Assembly: GCA_023247875.1 (NCBI GenBank)
Contig: JAHFFQ010000073.1
Location: 1-7,022, forward strand
Length of the DNA stretch: 7,022 bases
Direction: 5' to 3'
From: Candidatus Omnitrophota bacterium
Lineage (GTDB): Bacteria; Omnitrophota; Gorgyraeia; Gygaellales; Profunditerraquicolaceae
In this document: positions 1 through 6,356 of the stretch, one piece after another
Layout: each line of letters starts with the position of its first letter
How positions within the stretch are numbered: position 1 is the stretch's first letter
Translations under genes and position numbers: made by a program
The notes under the pieces: model-generated
Seen by the model: the letters and a program-made list of their open reading frames with translations, nothing else
Told to the model about the DNA's origin: nothing
Databases searched by the model: none

Positions 1-14
1 AATCATCGTTATTC

Positions 15-443
15 ATGCATCGGATTTTTATCGCCATCGTTGGTATTATTATATTCGCATCTCCACTTATCTTAACTGTTAAGAGGGCCGATTTTCCTGG
101 TGAAAAAACTTCCATTTCTGTAAGGCACGCATGGGCAATCAAAAAATTTAAGACTTTTTATACCGAAGCAATTGAATATCTTAAGGCGAGCAATTCCTTA
201 AGGGGGCAAATCGGGGAAATAAAGGAAATAGCGCCAACTGTTGGCCATAACAGCGTTGGGTCTGGTCCGGGAGAAGTCGTAGGTCATTTTACCCTTGAAG
301 TTGTCGGTAGCAGGTCGAAGGTTATCGCTAACGTAGAATTTATTTATTTCAGCAACAAATCGCAATTCTCCGGGAGCTTCATTTTTAATAATAACGTTAA
401 TAAATTGGAAGAGAAAACCGAGAATTATTCTGAAAACAAATAG
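15..443 (+). CDS. Membrane-anchored small protein, possibly Coa1/Tim21-like domain
   Basis: The 142-residue product has a hydrophobic N-terminal helix at residues 3-21, with basic residues just after it (K23, R24), followed by one small soluble domain. In the domain, an amphipathic helix (about 45-65, with 'EAIEYLKAS') leads into 'GEI' (67-69), a glycine-rich turn 'GSGPGEVVG' (82-90) and alternating beta strands (91-96, 103-112, 117-125). A helix followed by a GxG turn and a small beta sheet resembles the Coa1/Tim21-type domain of small membrane-anchored bacterial proteins; this is recognition by pattern, not a database match. The C-terminus is polar and charged. No Shine-Dalgarno is visible before the ATG, and the frame stays open to the left window edge, so the true start could lie upstream. 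It is followed after 3 nt by the next gene, so the two are almost certainly co-transcribed. The function is unknown. Confidence 0.75.
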   Translation: MHRIFIAIVGIIIFASPLILTVKRADFPGEKTSISVRHAWAIKKFKTFYTEAIEYLKASNSLRGQIGEIKEIAPTVGHNSVGSGPGEVVGHFTLEVVGSRSKVIANVEFIYFSNKSQFSGSFIFNNNVNKLEEKTENYSENK

Positions 444-446
444 GTT

Positions 447-1598
447 ATGAACAAACTGATTAAATTTTTAGCGTTAGGTCTAGCCATATTGGCGGGGTAT
501 CTGTCAGTAATTTTCTGTCTTGGCGATCCTGGAAAAGGACTTTTTGGAAACAAACTTACGAAGGACATCATCTTTCGTAAAAATTATCTTGTGTATGCTT
601 TGGATAAAGGACCTGCGCAGGCTGATTTTTTCCATGGTGATACCAGTCAATATGCGGGGGAATGGACAATCGGGACTTACGCCATGACTACTTACGCCTT
701 AACCAATATGGCGATGATTGAGCCAAAAACAGCTTACGAATCGAGCCAAATTATTGCAAGGTGGATAAAATATTGCTTACGTCCCGAAATCTGTTCCTTT
801 GATTCGCTCGCCTGGAATGAGAATCCCTTAGACGATAAGGTGTTAGCAGGAGATAGAGGGCACTTAGGATATTATGGGCATCTTAACCTTATGATGGGGT
901 GTTATGCGTTATTAAATAATGATGGTCGATTTAAGGAATTACATAAGTCTATGAGCGATGCGATTGCTCGAAGAATGCAGAAATATTCACATCGGCATGT
1001 TGAAACGTATCCTTTTGAGACATATCCGCCGGATAATACGGTGGCAGTAGCTTCTCTTAGGATTGCCGATATGACGCTAAAGACTGATTACGGTCGGCTT
1101 ATTCAAGAGTGGATTGAGCAATCGAAATTAATCGAAATGCAGCCGTATGGGTTGATTGTGTTCCAGTTGGATAGCGTTACCGGCAAACCTGTACAGACAT
1201 GCCGAGGTTCGCATATAGGTTGGAACAGTTTCTTTATGCCCCTGGTTGATGAGCAATACGCCGGAATTCAGTTTCAGCGTTTTAAGAAATATATGTTACG
1301 GCGCTTTCCCGGCTTTGCGGCCTTTAAGGAGTATCCGGTCGGCAATCTCTTTAGAATGGATTGCGATACCGGACCGGTAGTTTTCGGCATAGGAGGGACT
1401 GCGACAGGTTTTTCCGTGGCAGGAGCGCGATGGACGCGAGATAAACCATTGCTATCCGGCTTATTGAGGACAGTTGAGCTGTTGGGTACGAGCGTGACAA
1501 AAAATAACATGCGTAAATATATCGTTGCGCCCATCGTGGGAGATGCCATAATGTTGGCAATGAAGACAGCTTGCAGATGGAGACCGTTGTGGAACTAA
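447..1598 (+). CDS. Membrane-anchored helical-barrel (six-hairpin-like) protein of unknown function
   Basis: This 383-residue protein has a single N-terminal hydrophobic segment at residues 4-25 (uncleaved anchor or signal peptide) and a large helical domain. Helical-hairpin-like blocks alternate with conserved-looking loops: 'YAGEWTIGTYAMTTYAL' (69-85), 'GDRGHLGYYGHLNLMMG' (135-151), 'YPPDNTVAVASL' (193-204), 'RGSHIGWNSFFMPLVD' (253-268) and 'DTGPVVFGIGGTATGF' (307-322). Such Gly/Tyr/His/Asp-rich loops at the ends of paired helices are typical of (alpha/alpha)6-barrel enzymes. The 'GHLNLMMG' and 'PDN' elements are reminiscent of the linalool dehydratase/isomerase-type domain, but the cysteines I would expect around the PDN loop are not there, so an enzymatic activity cannot be claimed. 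The anchor predicts that the domain lies outside the cytoplasm. The ATG follows the previous stop by 3 nt, with a weak 'ATAGG' before it. The end overlaps the next frame. Confidence 0.85.
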   Translation: MNKLIKFLALGLAILAGYLSVIFCLGDPGKGLFGNKLTKDIIFRKNYLVYALDKGPAQADFFHGDTSQYAGEWTIGTYAMTTYALTNMAMIEPKTAYESSQIIARWIKYCLRPEICSFDSLAWNENPLDDKVLAGDRGHLGYYGHLNLMMGCYALLNNDGRFKELHKSMSDAIARRMQKYSHRHVETYPFETYPPDNTVAVASLRIADMTLKTDYGRLIQEWIEQSKLIEMQPYGLIVFQLDSVTGKPVQTCRGSHIGWNSFFMPLVDEQYAGIQFQRFKKYMLRRFPGFAAFKEYPVGNLFRMDCDTGPVVFGIGGTATGFSVAGARWTRDKPLLSGLLRTVELLGTSVTKNNMRKYIVAPIVGDAIMLAMKTACRWRPLWN

Positions 1599-1855
1599 TT
1601 AAGGTGAAAGAATTGATTAAGACGCATCGGCGCCCTATTACGTGTATAAGAATACTATTAATCTATTGGGTATTCTTGTTTATTGCTACCCATACAACAG
1701 TTTTTGAATATGGGGTGACCAAAGGCAAGATGAATATGTTGGTTTCTGTCATAGTGATGGTTTATCGGTTGCTTTCGATGGCCCTGGTGCCCGGCCTGTT
1801 AATTTTGTGGATCTTTGAGGTGTTGAAACCGGCAACTGATCGGAAGAAGGTATGA
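1577..1855 (+). CDS. Small two-helix membrane protein, unknown
   Basis: This small membrane protein has about 92 residues if started at the ATG at 1577. A TTG at 1571 and GTGs at 1589 and 1604 are alternative starts in the same frame. GTG 1589 has a GGAG 6 nt upstream (1579-1582), so it is a credible competitor; starting there or at 1604 would shorten or remove the overlap with the preceding gene. A basic N-terminal stretch ('KTHRRP') is followed by a first hydrophobic segment ('ILLIYWVFLFIA'), a short loop containing 'GVTKGK', and a second long hydrophobic segment ('LVSVIVMVYRLLSMALVPGLLILWIF'). It ends with a charged tail ('KPATDRKK'). Basic residues at both ends predict both termini in the cytoplasm. 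No family is recognised. Its stop codon overlaps the next start as ATGA, pointing to translational coupling with the next gene. Confidence 0.65.
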   Translation: METVVELIKVKELIKTHRRPITCIRILLIYWVFLFIATHTTVFEYGVTKGKMNMLVSVIVMVYRLLSMALVPGLLILWIFEVLKPATDRKKV

Positions 1856-2142
1856 TCATCTTAGCGTTAACAATAGTTCTTTCATTTTTTGTTGTAACAG
1901 TGATTCAATTGTGTTGGTGGATTCCGAAGAACGGTTTTTCATTCTGCGGGAATTGTGTTAACCACTTTGGCGAACCCTATTCCTGTAACGTTATCGATTG
2001 GATTGCGAGAGGCATTTTAAGTCCTTTTGCTTGGCCAGCGGTGTTTGTTATCATCCTTATTTGTTTTGCGATAAGCCGGAAAATTACTAAAGCAATCAAA
2101 AGCCGAAAAATTAAGGCTCAATTTGCTCATCCTGAAAAATGA
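1852..2142 (+). CDS. Small two-helix membrane protein with cysteine-rich external loop
   Basis: The 96-residue product has hydrophobic segments at about 2-21 and 54-74, joined by a roughly 30-residue loop, and a strongly basic tail ('KITKAIKSRKIKAQ'). By the positive-inside rule the tail is cytoplasmic and the loop extracytoplasmic. The loop carries C32 and C35 as a CGNC motif plus C45, with C21 at the membrane edge. These could form disulfides or bind a metal; no known family is recognised. The start ATG overlaps the previous stop (ATGA) and is preceded by a purine-rich 'GAAGAAGG', so translation is probably coupled. It is the last gene of the four-gene membrane cassette; a hairpin covers its stop codon. 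Confidence 0.72.
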   Translation: MIILALTIVLSFFVVTVIQLCWWIPKNGFSFCGNCVNHFGEPYSCNVIDWIARGILSPFAWPAVFVIILICFAISRKITKAIKSRKIKAQFAHPEK

Positions 2143-2147
2143 GCAGA
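2122..2147 (+). terminator. Possible weak terminator or mRNA-end hairpin
   Basis: An inverted repeat pairs TTTGCTCAT (2122-2130) with ATGAGCAGA (2139-2147): nine pairs including one G-U, around an 8-nt loop. It lies across the stop codon at 2140-2142. There is no immediate T-run (the first is TTTT at 2163-2166), so it is not a classic intrinsic terminator. It may mark the 3' end of the upstream cassette or be a weak attenuator before miaB. Chance occurrence is possible. Confidence 0.3.
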
Positions 2148-2206
2148 TGAACATACGGAATTGTTTTAAGGCGGATATAAATTTTTACATGCTACGGTAA
2201 CTTCTT

Positions 2207-3352
2207 ATGAATAGACAAGATATAGCAAAATGTTTAACAGTGTTTATCAAAACATTCGGCTGTCAAATGAACGTACGCGATTCGGAGGTGATCTGCGGGT
2301 TACTGAAGAATTCCGGATATAAGATCTGCGGAGACGAGAAGCAGGCGGATGTTATCATATTGAATACCTGTTCGGTGCGCCAGCACGCCGAGGACAGGGT
2401 GTGGAGTCAGATAGGCAGTTTTAAGAAGGCGGGAAATAAGCGTCTCATTATAGGTGTTGTTGGATGCATGGCGAAGAATTACGCGGAGAAGATATTTGAG
2501 CGTGCTCCTGATGTGGATTTTGTGGTTGGGCCGCAGGATATCCATAAAATCCCGGAAATATTAAGCAAGATAAGCAAAGATAATCTATTCGAGCGCAAGG
2601 TTTGGGAGGTAGATGGTAGTATCCGGCCGAATGAGATCTATCATAACAGCTTCTATCAGGAAAAAGAGCATGCTTACCTGGTTATCTCCGAAGGCTGCTC
2701 AAATTTCTGCTCTTATTGCGTCGTGCCTTTTGTGCGCGGGCGCTTACGCCACCGTGAACTCAAGAATATCGTAAAGGAGGCCGAGGATGCCGTAGCAGGG
2801 GGTTTGACCAGGATCACCCTGCTTGGTCAGAATGTAAACGCCTATAAAGACGGTGATGTTAATTTCACCAAACTACTGCAGCGCCTTGATAAAATTGCCG
2901 GCCTAAAGCAGCTGACTTTTTTTACTTCCCATCCGAAGGACACTCACCCTGATTTTTTTAAGGCGATCAGGGATTCGGAGAAGCTGTTAAAGTCTCTGCA
3001 TCTGCCCTTGCAATCAGGTTCAGACAGGATCCTAAAAGCTATGAATCGCGGGTATTCGGCAAAAGAATACTTGGCTTTGATAGATTCTTATCGTAAAATT
3101 GTTAAAGGGGCTTTATTGACCAGCGATATTATCGTGGGTTTCCCAGGCGAAAGCGAAGATGATTTCAAGCAGACGTATGACCTGGTAAAAAAAGCGGAGT
3201 TTAACGCCGCCTACATTTTTAAATATTCACCGCGTCCCCATACAGAAGCGCTAAAAATGGCAGATGATGTAGAGAAGGCTGATAAAGAGAAGCGCCACGC
3301 CAAGCTACTGGAGCTGCAAAGAGGAATATCCAATAAAAAGAATGCAAAGTGA
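2207..3352 (+). CDS. miaB: tRNA-2-methylthio-N6-dimethylallyladenosine synthase MiaB (no TRAM domain)
   Basis: MiaB is a cytoplasmic radical-SAM enzyme that adds a methylthio group to i6A37 of tRNAs reading UNN codons, giving ms2i6A. The N-terminal methylthiotransferase domain (about 12-125) has the three auxiliary-cluster cysteines C19 ('FGCQMN'), C55 ('NTCSVR') and C87 ('VGCMA'). 'NTCSVR' favours MiaB over MtaB or RimO. The radical-SAM domain has CxxxCxxC at C164, C168, C171, followed by 'VPFVRGRLRHRE', 'LLGQNVNAY', 'HLPLQSGSDRIL' and 'DIIVGFPGE'. At 381 residues the protein is shorter than the usual roughly 430-470: it ends at 'LLELQRGISNKKNAK', where the C-terminal tRNA-binding TRAM domain normally starts. 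No TRAM-like sequence appears in another frame downstream, so this is not a simple frameshift. An in-frame TAA at 2198 limits the start to 2207; the ribosome site is weak. Its last 11 nt overlap the next gene. Confidence 0.95.
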   Translation: MNRQDIAKCLTVFIKTFGCQMNVRDSEVICGLLKNSGYKICGDEKQADVIILNTCSVRQHAEDRVWSQIGSFKKAGNKRLIIGVVGCMAKNYAEKIFERAPDVDFVVGPQDIHKIPEILSKISKDNLFERKVWEVDGSIRPNEIYHNSFYQEKEHAYLVISEGCSNFCSYCVVPFVRGRLRHRELKNIVKEAEDAVAGGLTRITLLGQNVNAYKDGDVNFTKLLQRLDKIAGLKQLTFFTSHPKDTHPDFFKAIRDSEKLLKSLHLPLQSGSDRILKAMNRGYSAKEYLALIDSYRKIVKGALLTSDIIVGFPGESEDDFKQTYDLVKKAEFNAAYIFKYSPRPHTEALKMADDVEKADKEKRHAKLLELQRGISNKKNAK

Positions 3353-4118
3353 AAATAAGCGTAAAAAAATTACCCAGTTCTGGATTATCGCCGGGTTACT
3401 GTTTTCTCCTGTTCTTTGCTGGCCAGGCGATCTGGACAGGCTTAAAGCTGATTTCTTGCAAGGTAATTACCGCAGGGTTATTTTTGAAGGAGATGCCGAG
3501 GCTCGCAGTTCCAATATTCGTTCTTCGGAGGAGCTAAACTATATCCTGGGATTAAGTTATCTTAAGGAAAATAACCCGGGGCAGGCCAGGGAAGTCTTCA
3601 GTCGTATCTTAAATAATCCTGCCGGTAAATTCAGGGCTCAGGCAGCCATGGGCTTAGCTGATACTTATTTGATCTCCGGAGATTACCAGGAAGCGGAGAA
3701 TATCTACAATAAATTGATCAATGATGAGCCCAATACCGGGTTAAAGGCCTCTCTTCTGTACAGGCTCAGCCAGGCCTATTTTAAGAAGGGGGATCACCGC
3801 CAGGCAAATGAATACCTGTTTAAACTCAAAAGGGATTTTCCTTTGAGCCCTGAACTGAAATTAACCAGCGGGATCCCGCATATTGAGGCCCCTAAGAATG
3901 ATGGCGGGACCTATTCTGTGCAGGTCGGATTTTTTTCTAATACCGCAAACGCGGATAATCTTAGGGATAAACTCTCTACTTTAGGTTTCTCGGCTTATGT
4001 TGAGGAATCTGCGGGAGGTTATCGCGTAAGGGTAGGCAGGTTTAAAGCACGGGATGAAGCAGTCAAGATGGAAAGCGAACTTTCCAAAAAAGGTTTTCCA
4101 ACCAAAATCTTTCCGTAA
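3342..4118 (+). CDS. Exported TPR-repeat protein with C-terminal SPOR domain
   Basis: The 258-residue product has a signal peptide: a basic start ('NKRKK'), a hydrophobic core at 11-25 and likely cleavage near 26-28. C26 is preceded by 'PVL', a poor lipobox, so lipoprotein status is doubtful. Residues 63-170 form at least three tetratricopeptide-type helical pairs ('LNYILGLSYLKENNPGQARE', 'AAMGLADTYLISGDYQEAE', 'LLYRLSQAYFKKGDHRQANE'). After a short linker, residues 190-258 form a SPOR domain ('YSVQVGFFSNTANADNL', 'GGYRVRVGRFKARDEA'), a fold that binds denuded glycan strands of septal peptidoglycan. The role is therefore probably periplasmic, in cell-wall or division-site organisation with protein contacts through the TPRs. 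The ATG lies inside the end of miaB, with a distant GAGG at 3321-3324. It sits between the two tRNA-modification genes miaB and miaA. Confidence 0.88.
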   Translation: MQSENKRKKITQFWIIAGLLFSPVLCWPGDLDRLKADFLQGNYRRVIFEGDAEARSSNIRSSEELNYILGLSYLKENNPGQAREVFSRILNNPAGKFRAQAAMGLADTYLISGDYQEAENIYNKLINDEPNTGLKASLLYRLSQAYFKKGDHRQANEYLFKLKRDFPLSPELKLTSGIPHIEAPKNDGGTYSVQVGFFSNTANADNLRDKLSTLGFSAYVEESAGGYRVRVGRFKARDEAVKMESELSKKGFPTKIFP

Positions 4119-4128
4119 ATCAATCGTC

Positions 4129-4133
4129 GGAGG
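4129..4133 (+). promoter_or_regulatory. Shine-Dalgarno that sets the miaA start
   Basis: GGAGG lies 10 nt before the GTG at 4144 and just past the stop of the SPOR gene. No comparable site precedes the in-frame ATG at 4054. This site, together with the position of the conserved MiaA N-terminus, fixes the start at 4144. Confidence 0.8.
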
Positions 4134-4143
4134 CAATTTTCTT

Positions 4144-5064
4144 GTGCTGAGAAAGATAATTTTTCTTGTCGGGCCCACCGGTATCGGTAAATCCGCGGCA
4201 GCAGTCAGCTTAGCCAGAAAGCTAAAAGCCGAGATCATATCCTGCGACTCTATGCAGGTTTATCGCGGCATGAATATCATCACCTCCAAGGCTCTTTGCG
4301 CACAGAGGCGCTCGGTCAAGCATCACCTGCTCGATGTGGTTACTCCTGCCCGGGAATATAATGTAGCCAGGTACCGTAATGAAGCATTGGCGATCTGCGA
4401 TAAACTATTTAAAAAAGGCAGCCTACCCTTGTTCGTGGGGGGGACCGGGCTTTATTATTCCATAATTATTGACGGGTTGTTTCCGGCTGTACCGGAGGAT
4501 AAAAAGATCCGGATCATTCTTTGTAAACAGGCAAAGGCGAAAGGAAGCGGCTGGCTTTATAAAAAATTAGCCAGGGTTGATCCTATTGCGGCCGGGAGGA
4601 TCCACCCTAACGATACAAGAAGGATAATCCGCGCCCTTGAGGTTTTTATGTTAACAGGCAGTCCGATATCTTCCTTGCAAAAGCAAAGAAAAGGGCTTGG
4701 GCCTGAATATGAAGTAAAGATCTTCGGGTTAAACACAAACAGGGAGTCCCTTTACAAAAGAATCAATGCCAGGGTGGAGAGGATGTTTACCTTAGGATTA
4801 ATAGGCGAGGTTAAACGTCTACTCAAAGGTAAATTGAGCAAAACAGCATCCTGCGCTATTGGCATAAAGGAGCTAAAAGGGTATTTTAACGGAGATTATC
4901 CTTTAGAGGAGGCCAGGCGACTTATCCAGCAGGAGAGCCGCCGCTATGCCAAGAGGCAACTCACCTGGTTCAGGAAGGATAAGCGCATAAAGTGGATCAA
5001 TATTAAAGAGACGGAAACCCCTCAAGGGATTGCCCGGGCTATATATAAGGAGTACCTTCATTAA
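4144..5064 (+). CDS. miaA: tRNA dimethylallyltransferase MiaA
   Basis: MiaA transfers a dimethylallyl group from dimethylallyl diphosphate to N6 of A37 in tRNAs that read UNN codons, making i6A, the substrate of MiaB encoded two genes upstream. Starting at GTG 4144 gives 306 residues, the normal length. Motifs in order are the P-loop 'GPTGIGKS' (10-17), 'DSMQVYRGM' (35-43) with the catalytic-type Asp, 'HHLLDV' (60-65), 'VGGTGLYY' (98-105), 'RIHPNDTRRIIRALEV' (152-167), 'IGIKEL' (239-244, usually IGYKE) and 'RRYAKRQLTWFRKD' (266-279). The frame stays open upstream to an ATG at 4054, but those 30 codons lie mostly over the SPOR gene and do not resemble MiaA. The protein acts in the cytoplasm. 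Its stop codon abuts the hflX start. Confidence 0.95.
   Translation: MLRKIIFLVGPTGIGKSAAAVSLARKLKAEIISCDSMQVYRGMNIITSKALCAQRRSVKHHLLDVVTPAREYNVARYRNEALAICDKLFKKGSLPLFVGGTGLYYSIIIDGLFPAVPEDKKIRIILCKQAKAKGSGWLYKKLARVDPIAAGRIHPNDTRRIIRALEVFMLTGSPISSLQKQRKGLGPEYEVKIFGLNTNRESLYKRINARVERMFTLGLIGEVKRLLKGKLSKTASCAIGIKELKGYFNGDYPLEEARRLIQQESRRYAKRQLTWFRKDKRIKWINIKETETPQGIARAIYKEYLH
5047..5052 (+). promoter_or_regulatory. Shine-Dalgarno for hflX inside the miaA end
   Basis: AAGGAG lies 12 nt before the hflX ATG, within the last codons of miaA. Spacing is slightly long. It supports the ATG at 5065 and translation directly following miaA termination. Confidence 0.65.
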
Positions 5065-6324
5065 ATGGAAAAAGCGCTTTTAGTCAGCGTTCAGATAAAA
5101 ACAGATAAACATCATTGGCGGATCGAAGACATTTCTTCAGAGCTTGAGGAGCTTGCCTTTTCGGCAGGAGCCCGGGTAGTTGAGAATGTGATCAGTATTT
5201 GCCAGAAGCCGACTGCTAATTATCTCATCGGTAAGGGTAAAGTTGAGGAGATCAGCCTTATTGCCTGTGATGAGGATGTTGATGCGGTAATTTTCAGCCA
5301 TGACCTTTCCGGAACGCAGCAGCGTAATTTAGAGGATGCTATCGGTAAGAAGACCCTTGACCGTACGCAGCTGATCCTGGATATCTTCAGCCGCAGGGCT
5401 CGCAGCCCCGAGGGAAAGATGCAGGTGGAGCTTGCCCAGCTGCAATATCTGCTTCCCCGCTTAACAGGTAAAGGTATAATCCTTTCCCGCTTAGGAGGAG
5501 GTATCGGCACCCGCGGTCCCGGTGAGCAGAAACTTGAGGTTGACCGCCGCCGGATCAGGAAGCGGATCGATAAATTGAAGGATGACCTCAGAGCCTTCAG
5601 GTCGCACCGCCTGGTTACCCACAAAAGAAGAAAGGAAAATAACCTGCTTTCAGTGGCCTTAGTGGGATATACCAGCGCGGGCAAATCTACATTGCTTAAC
5701 CTGTTGTCCGGCGCCAGCCAACCTACCTCGGAAAAACTCTTTACTACCCTGGATCCCCTCTCGAAAAGCCTGCAACTTCCCGGCGGGCAGAACATAATTT
5801 TATCCGACACAGTGGGATTCCTGCATGAACTTCCCCACCATTTGATCGAGGCCTTTAAGGCAACTTTAGAGGAGGTCAGGGAGGCAGATCTTCTGGTGCA
5901 TGTTTTAGACGTGGATGATCACCGGCTCTACCAGCATAACCAGGCAGTGCAAAGTGTCTTGGAGGAGTTGGGCTGCGGAGATAAACCTGTCATAGCCGCA
6001 TTAAATAAGATCGACCTGGTGGAGGACCGCAGCTGGCTTGAGCTGTTGAAGAAGGAGTTCGCGCCAGGGGTATTGATCTCAGCTAAGAACGGGGAGAATC
6101 TGGATGCGCTGATAAGCGGGATTGAAGGGCATTTCCTTGGCTCCATGCTTAACTTAAAGATTTTTATTCCGCATACCCGCATGGAATTGGTGGATTTCTT
6201 CTACCGTCAGGCAAAGGTAAATAAGATCGATTATCTGCAAGAGGGTATCAGGATCGACCTGGGTATCTCCAGGCAGCTTTACTCCTCCCTTGGTTCGGAT
6301 AAAGATATAAAGGTTATCGGTTAA
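5065..6324 (+). CDS. hflX: Ribosome-associated GTPase HflX
   Basis: HflX is a translation-factor-class GTPase that binds the 50S subunit and splits stalled or heat-damaged 70S ribosomes. The 419-residue product shows the HflX N-terminal domain (about 5-190) with 'NYLIGKGKVEEI' (52-63), 'DRTQLILDIFSRRARSPEGK' (99-118), the glycine-rich 'GGGIGTRGPGEQKLE' (144-158) and a basic coiled helix (160-190). The G domain follows: G1 'GYTSAGKS' (201-208), G2 'FTTLDP' (226-231), G3 'DTVGF' (248-252), G4 'NKID' (314-317) and G5 'SAK' (339-341). A short C-terminal domain ends at 419, a usual length. The ATG follows the miaA stop with no gap. The miaA-hflX linkage is also known in proteobacteria, where hfq lies between them; hfq is absent here. 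The end abuts a CIRCE heat-shock operator. Confidence 0.96.
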   Translation: MEKALLVSVQIKTDKHHWRIEDISSELEELAFSAGARVVENVISICQKPTANYLIGKGKVEEISLIACDEDVDAVIFSHDLSGTQQRNLEDAIGKKTLDRTQLILDIFSRRARSPEGKMQVELAQLQYLLPRLTGKGIILSRLGGGIGTRGPGEQKLEVDRRRIRKRIDKLKDDLRAFRSHRLVTHKRRKENNLLSVALVGYTSAGKSTLLNLLSGASQPTSEKLFTTLDPLSKSLQLPGGQNIILSDTVGFLHELPHHLIEAFKATLEEVREADLLVHVLDVDDHRLYQHNQAVQSVLEELGCGDKPVIAALNKIDLVEDRSWLELLKKEFAPGVLISAKNGENLDALISGIEGHFLGSMLNLKIFIPHTRMELVDFFYRQAKVNKIDYLQEGIRIDLGISRQLYSSLGSDKDIKVIG

Positions 6325-6353
6325 TTAGCACTCTAATGATTTAAGTGCTAATT
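6323..6353 (+). terminator. Possible CIRCE-overlapping intrinsic terminator for the hflX operon
   Basis: In RNA the CIRCE repeat can fold into a 10-bp perfect stem (AATTAGCACT, 6323-6332, with AGTGCTAATT, 6344-6353) with an 11-nt loop. Its 3' side runs into a short T-rich stretch (TTTTATTG from 6352). It is the only hairpin I noticed between hflX and hrcA, so the operator may double as a weak terminator. The stem is AT-rich, so this is tentative. Confidence 0.3.
6325..6351 (+). promoter_or_regulatory. CIRCE operator (HrcA binding site)
   Basis: The left arm TTAGCACTC (6325-6333), a 9-nt spacer and the right arm AAGTGCTAA (6343-6351) match the CIRCE consensus TTAGCACTC-N9-GAGTGCTAA with a single G-to-A difference at the inner base of the right arm. 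CIRCE is the operator bound by the HrcA repressor, whose gene starts 77 bp downstream, so autoregulation is expected. It begins on the base after the hflX stop and ends 5 bp before the -35 box, so bound HrcA would compete with RNA polymerase at the promoter. Confidence 0.95.
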
Positions 6354-6356
6354 TTA

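Noticed and set aside
1274..1560. Two overlapping minus-strand open frames at the end of the helical-barrel gene
   Set aside because: They lie opposite a coding sequence with conserved-looking motifs, have no family resemblance, and overlap each other in different frames.
2161..2190. Possible promoter before miaB (TTGTTT at 2161, TATAAA at 2176)
   Set aside because: The two boxes are only 9 bp apart, and no good -35 lies 16-18 bp before TATAAA. A promoter here is plausible from the gene layout but not supported by the sequence.
3342..3425. Lipoprotein signal (C26 of the TPR-SPOR protein)
   Set aside because: The residues before the cysteine (P-V-L) do not fit a lipobox, which needs a small residue at -1. 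A signal peptidase I peptide or uncleaved anchor is more likely.
3349..3537. 62-codon + strand frame starting at a GTG just after the MiaB end, considered as a displaced TRAM domain
   Set aside because: The translation does not resemble TRAM, and it overlaps the signal peptide and N-terminal region of the TPR-SPOR protein.
5220..5810. Long open frame (196 codons) on the minus strand inside hflX
   Set aside because: It is fully antisense to well-conserved HflX motifs, its product is rich in Ser/Arg/Leu with no recognisable domain, and no ribosome site supports it. It is a codon-bias shadow.
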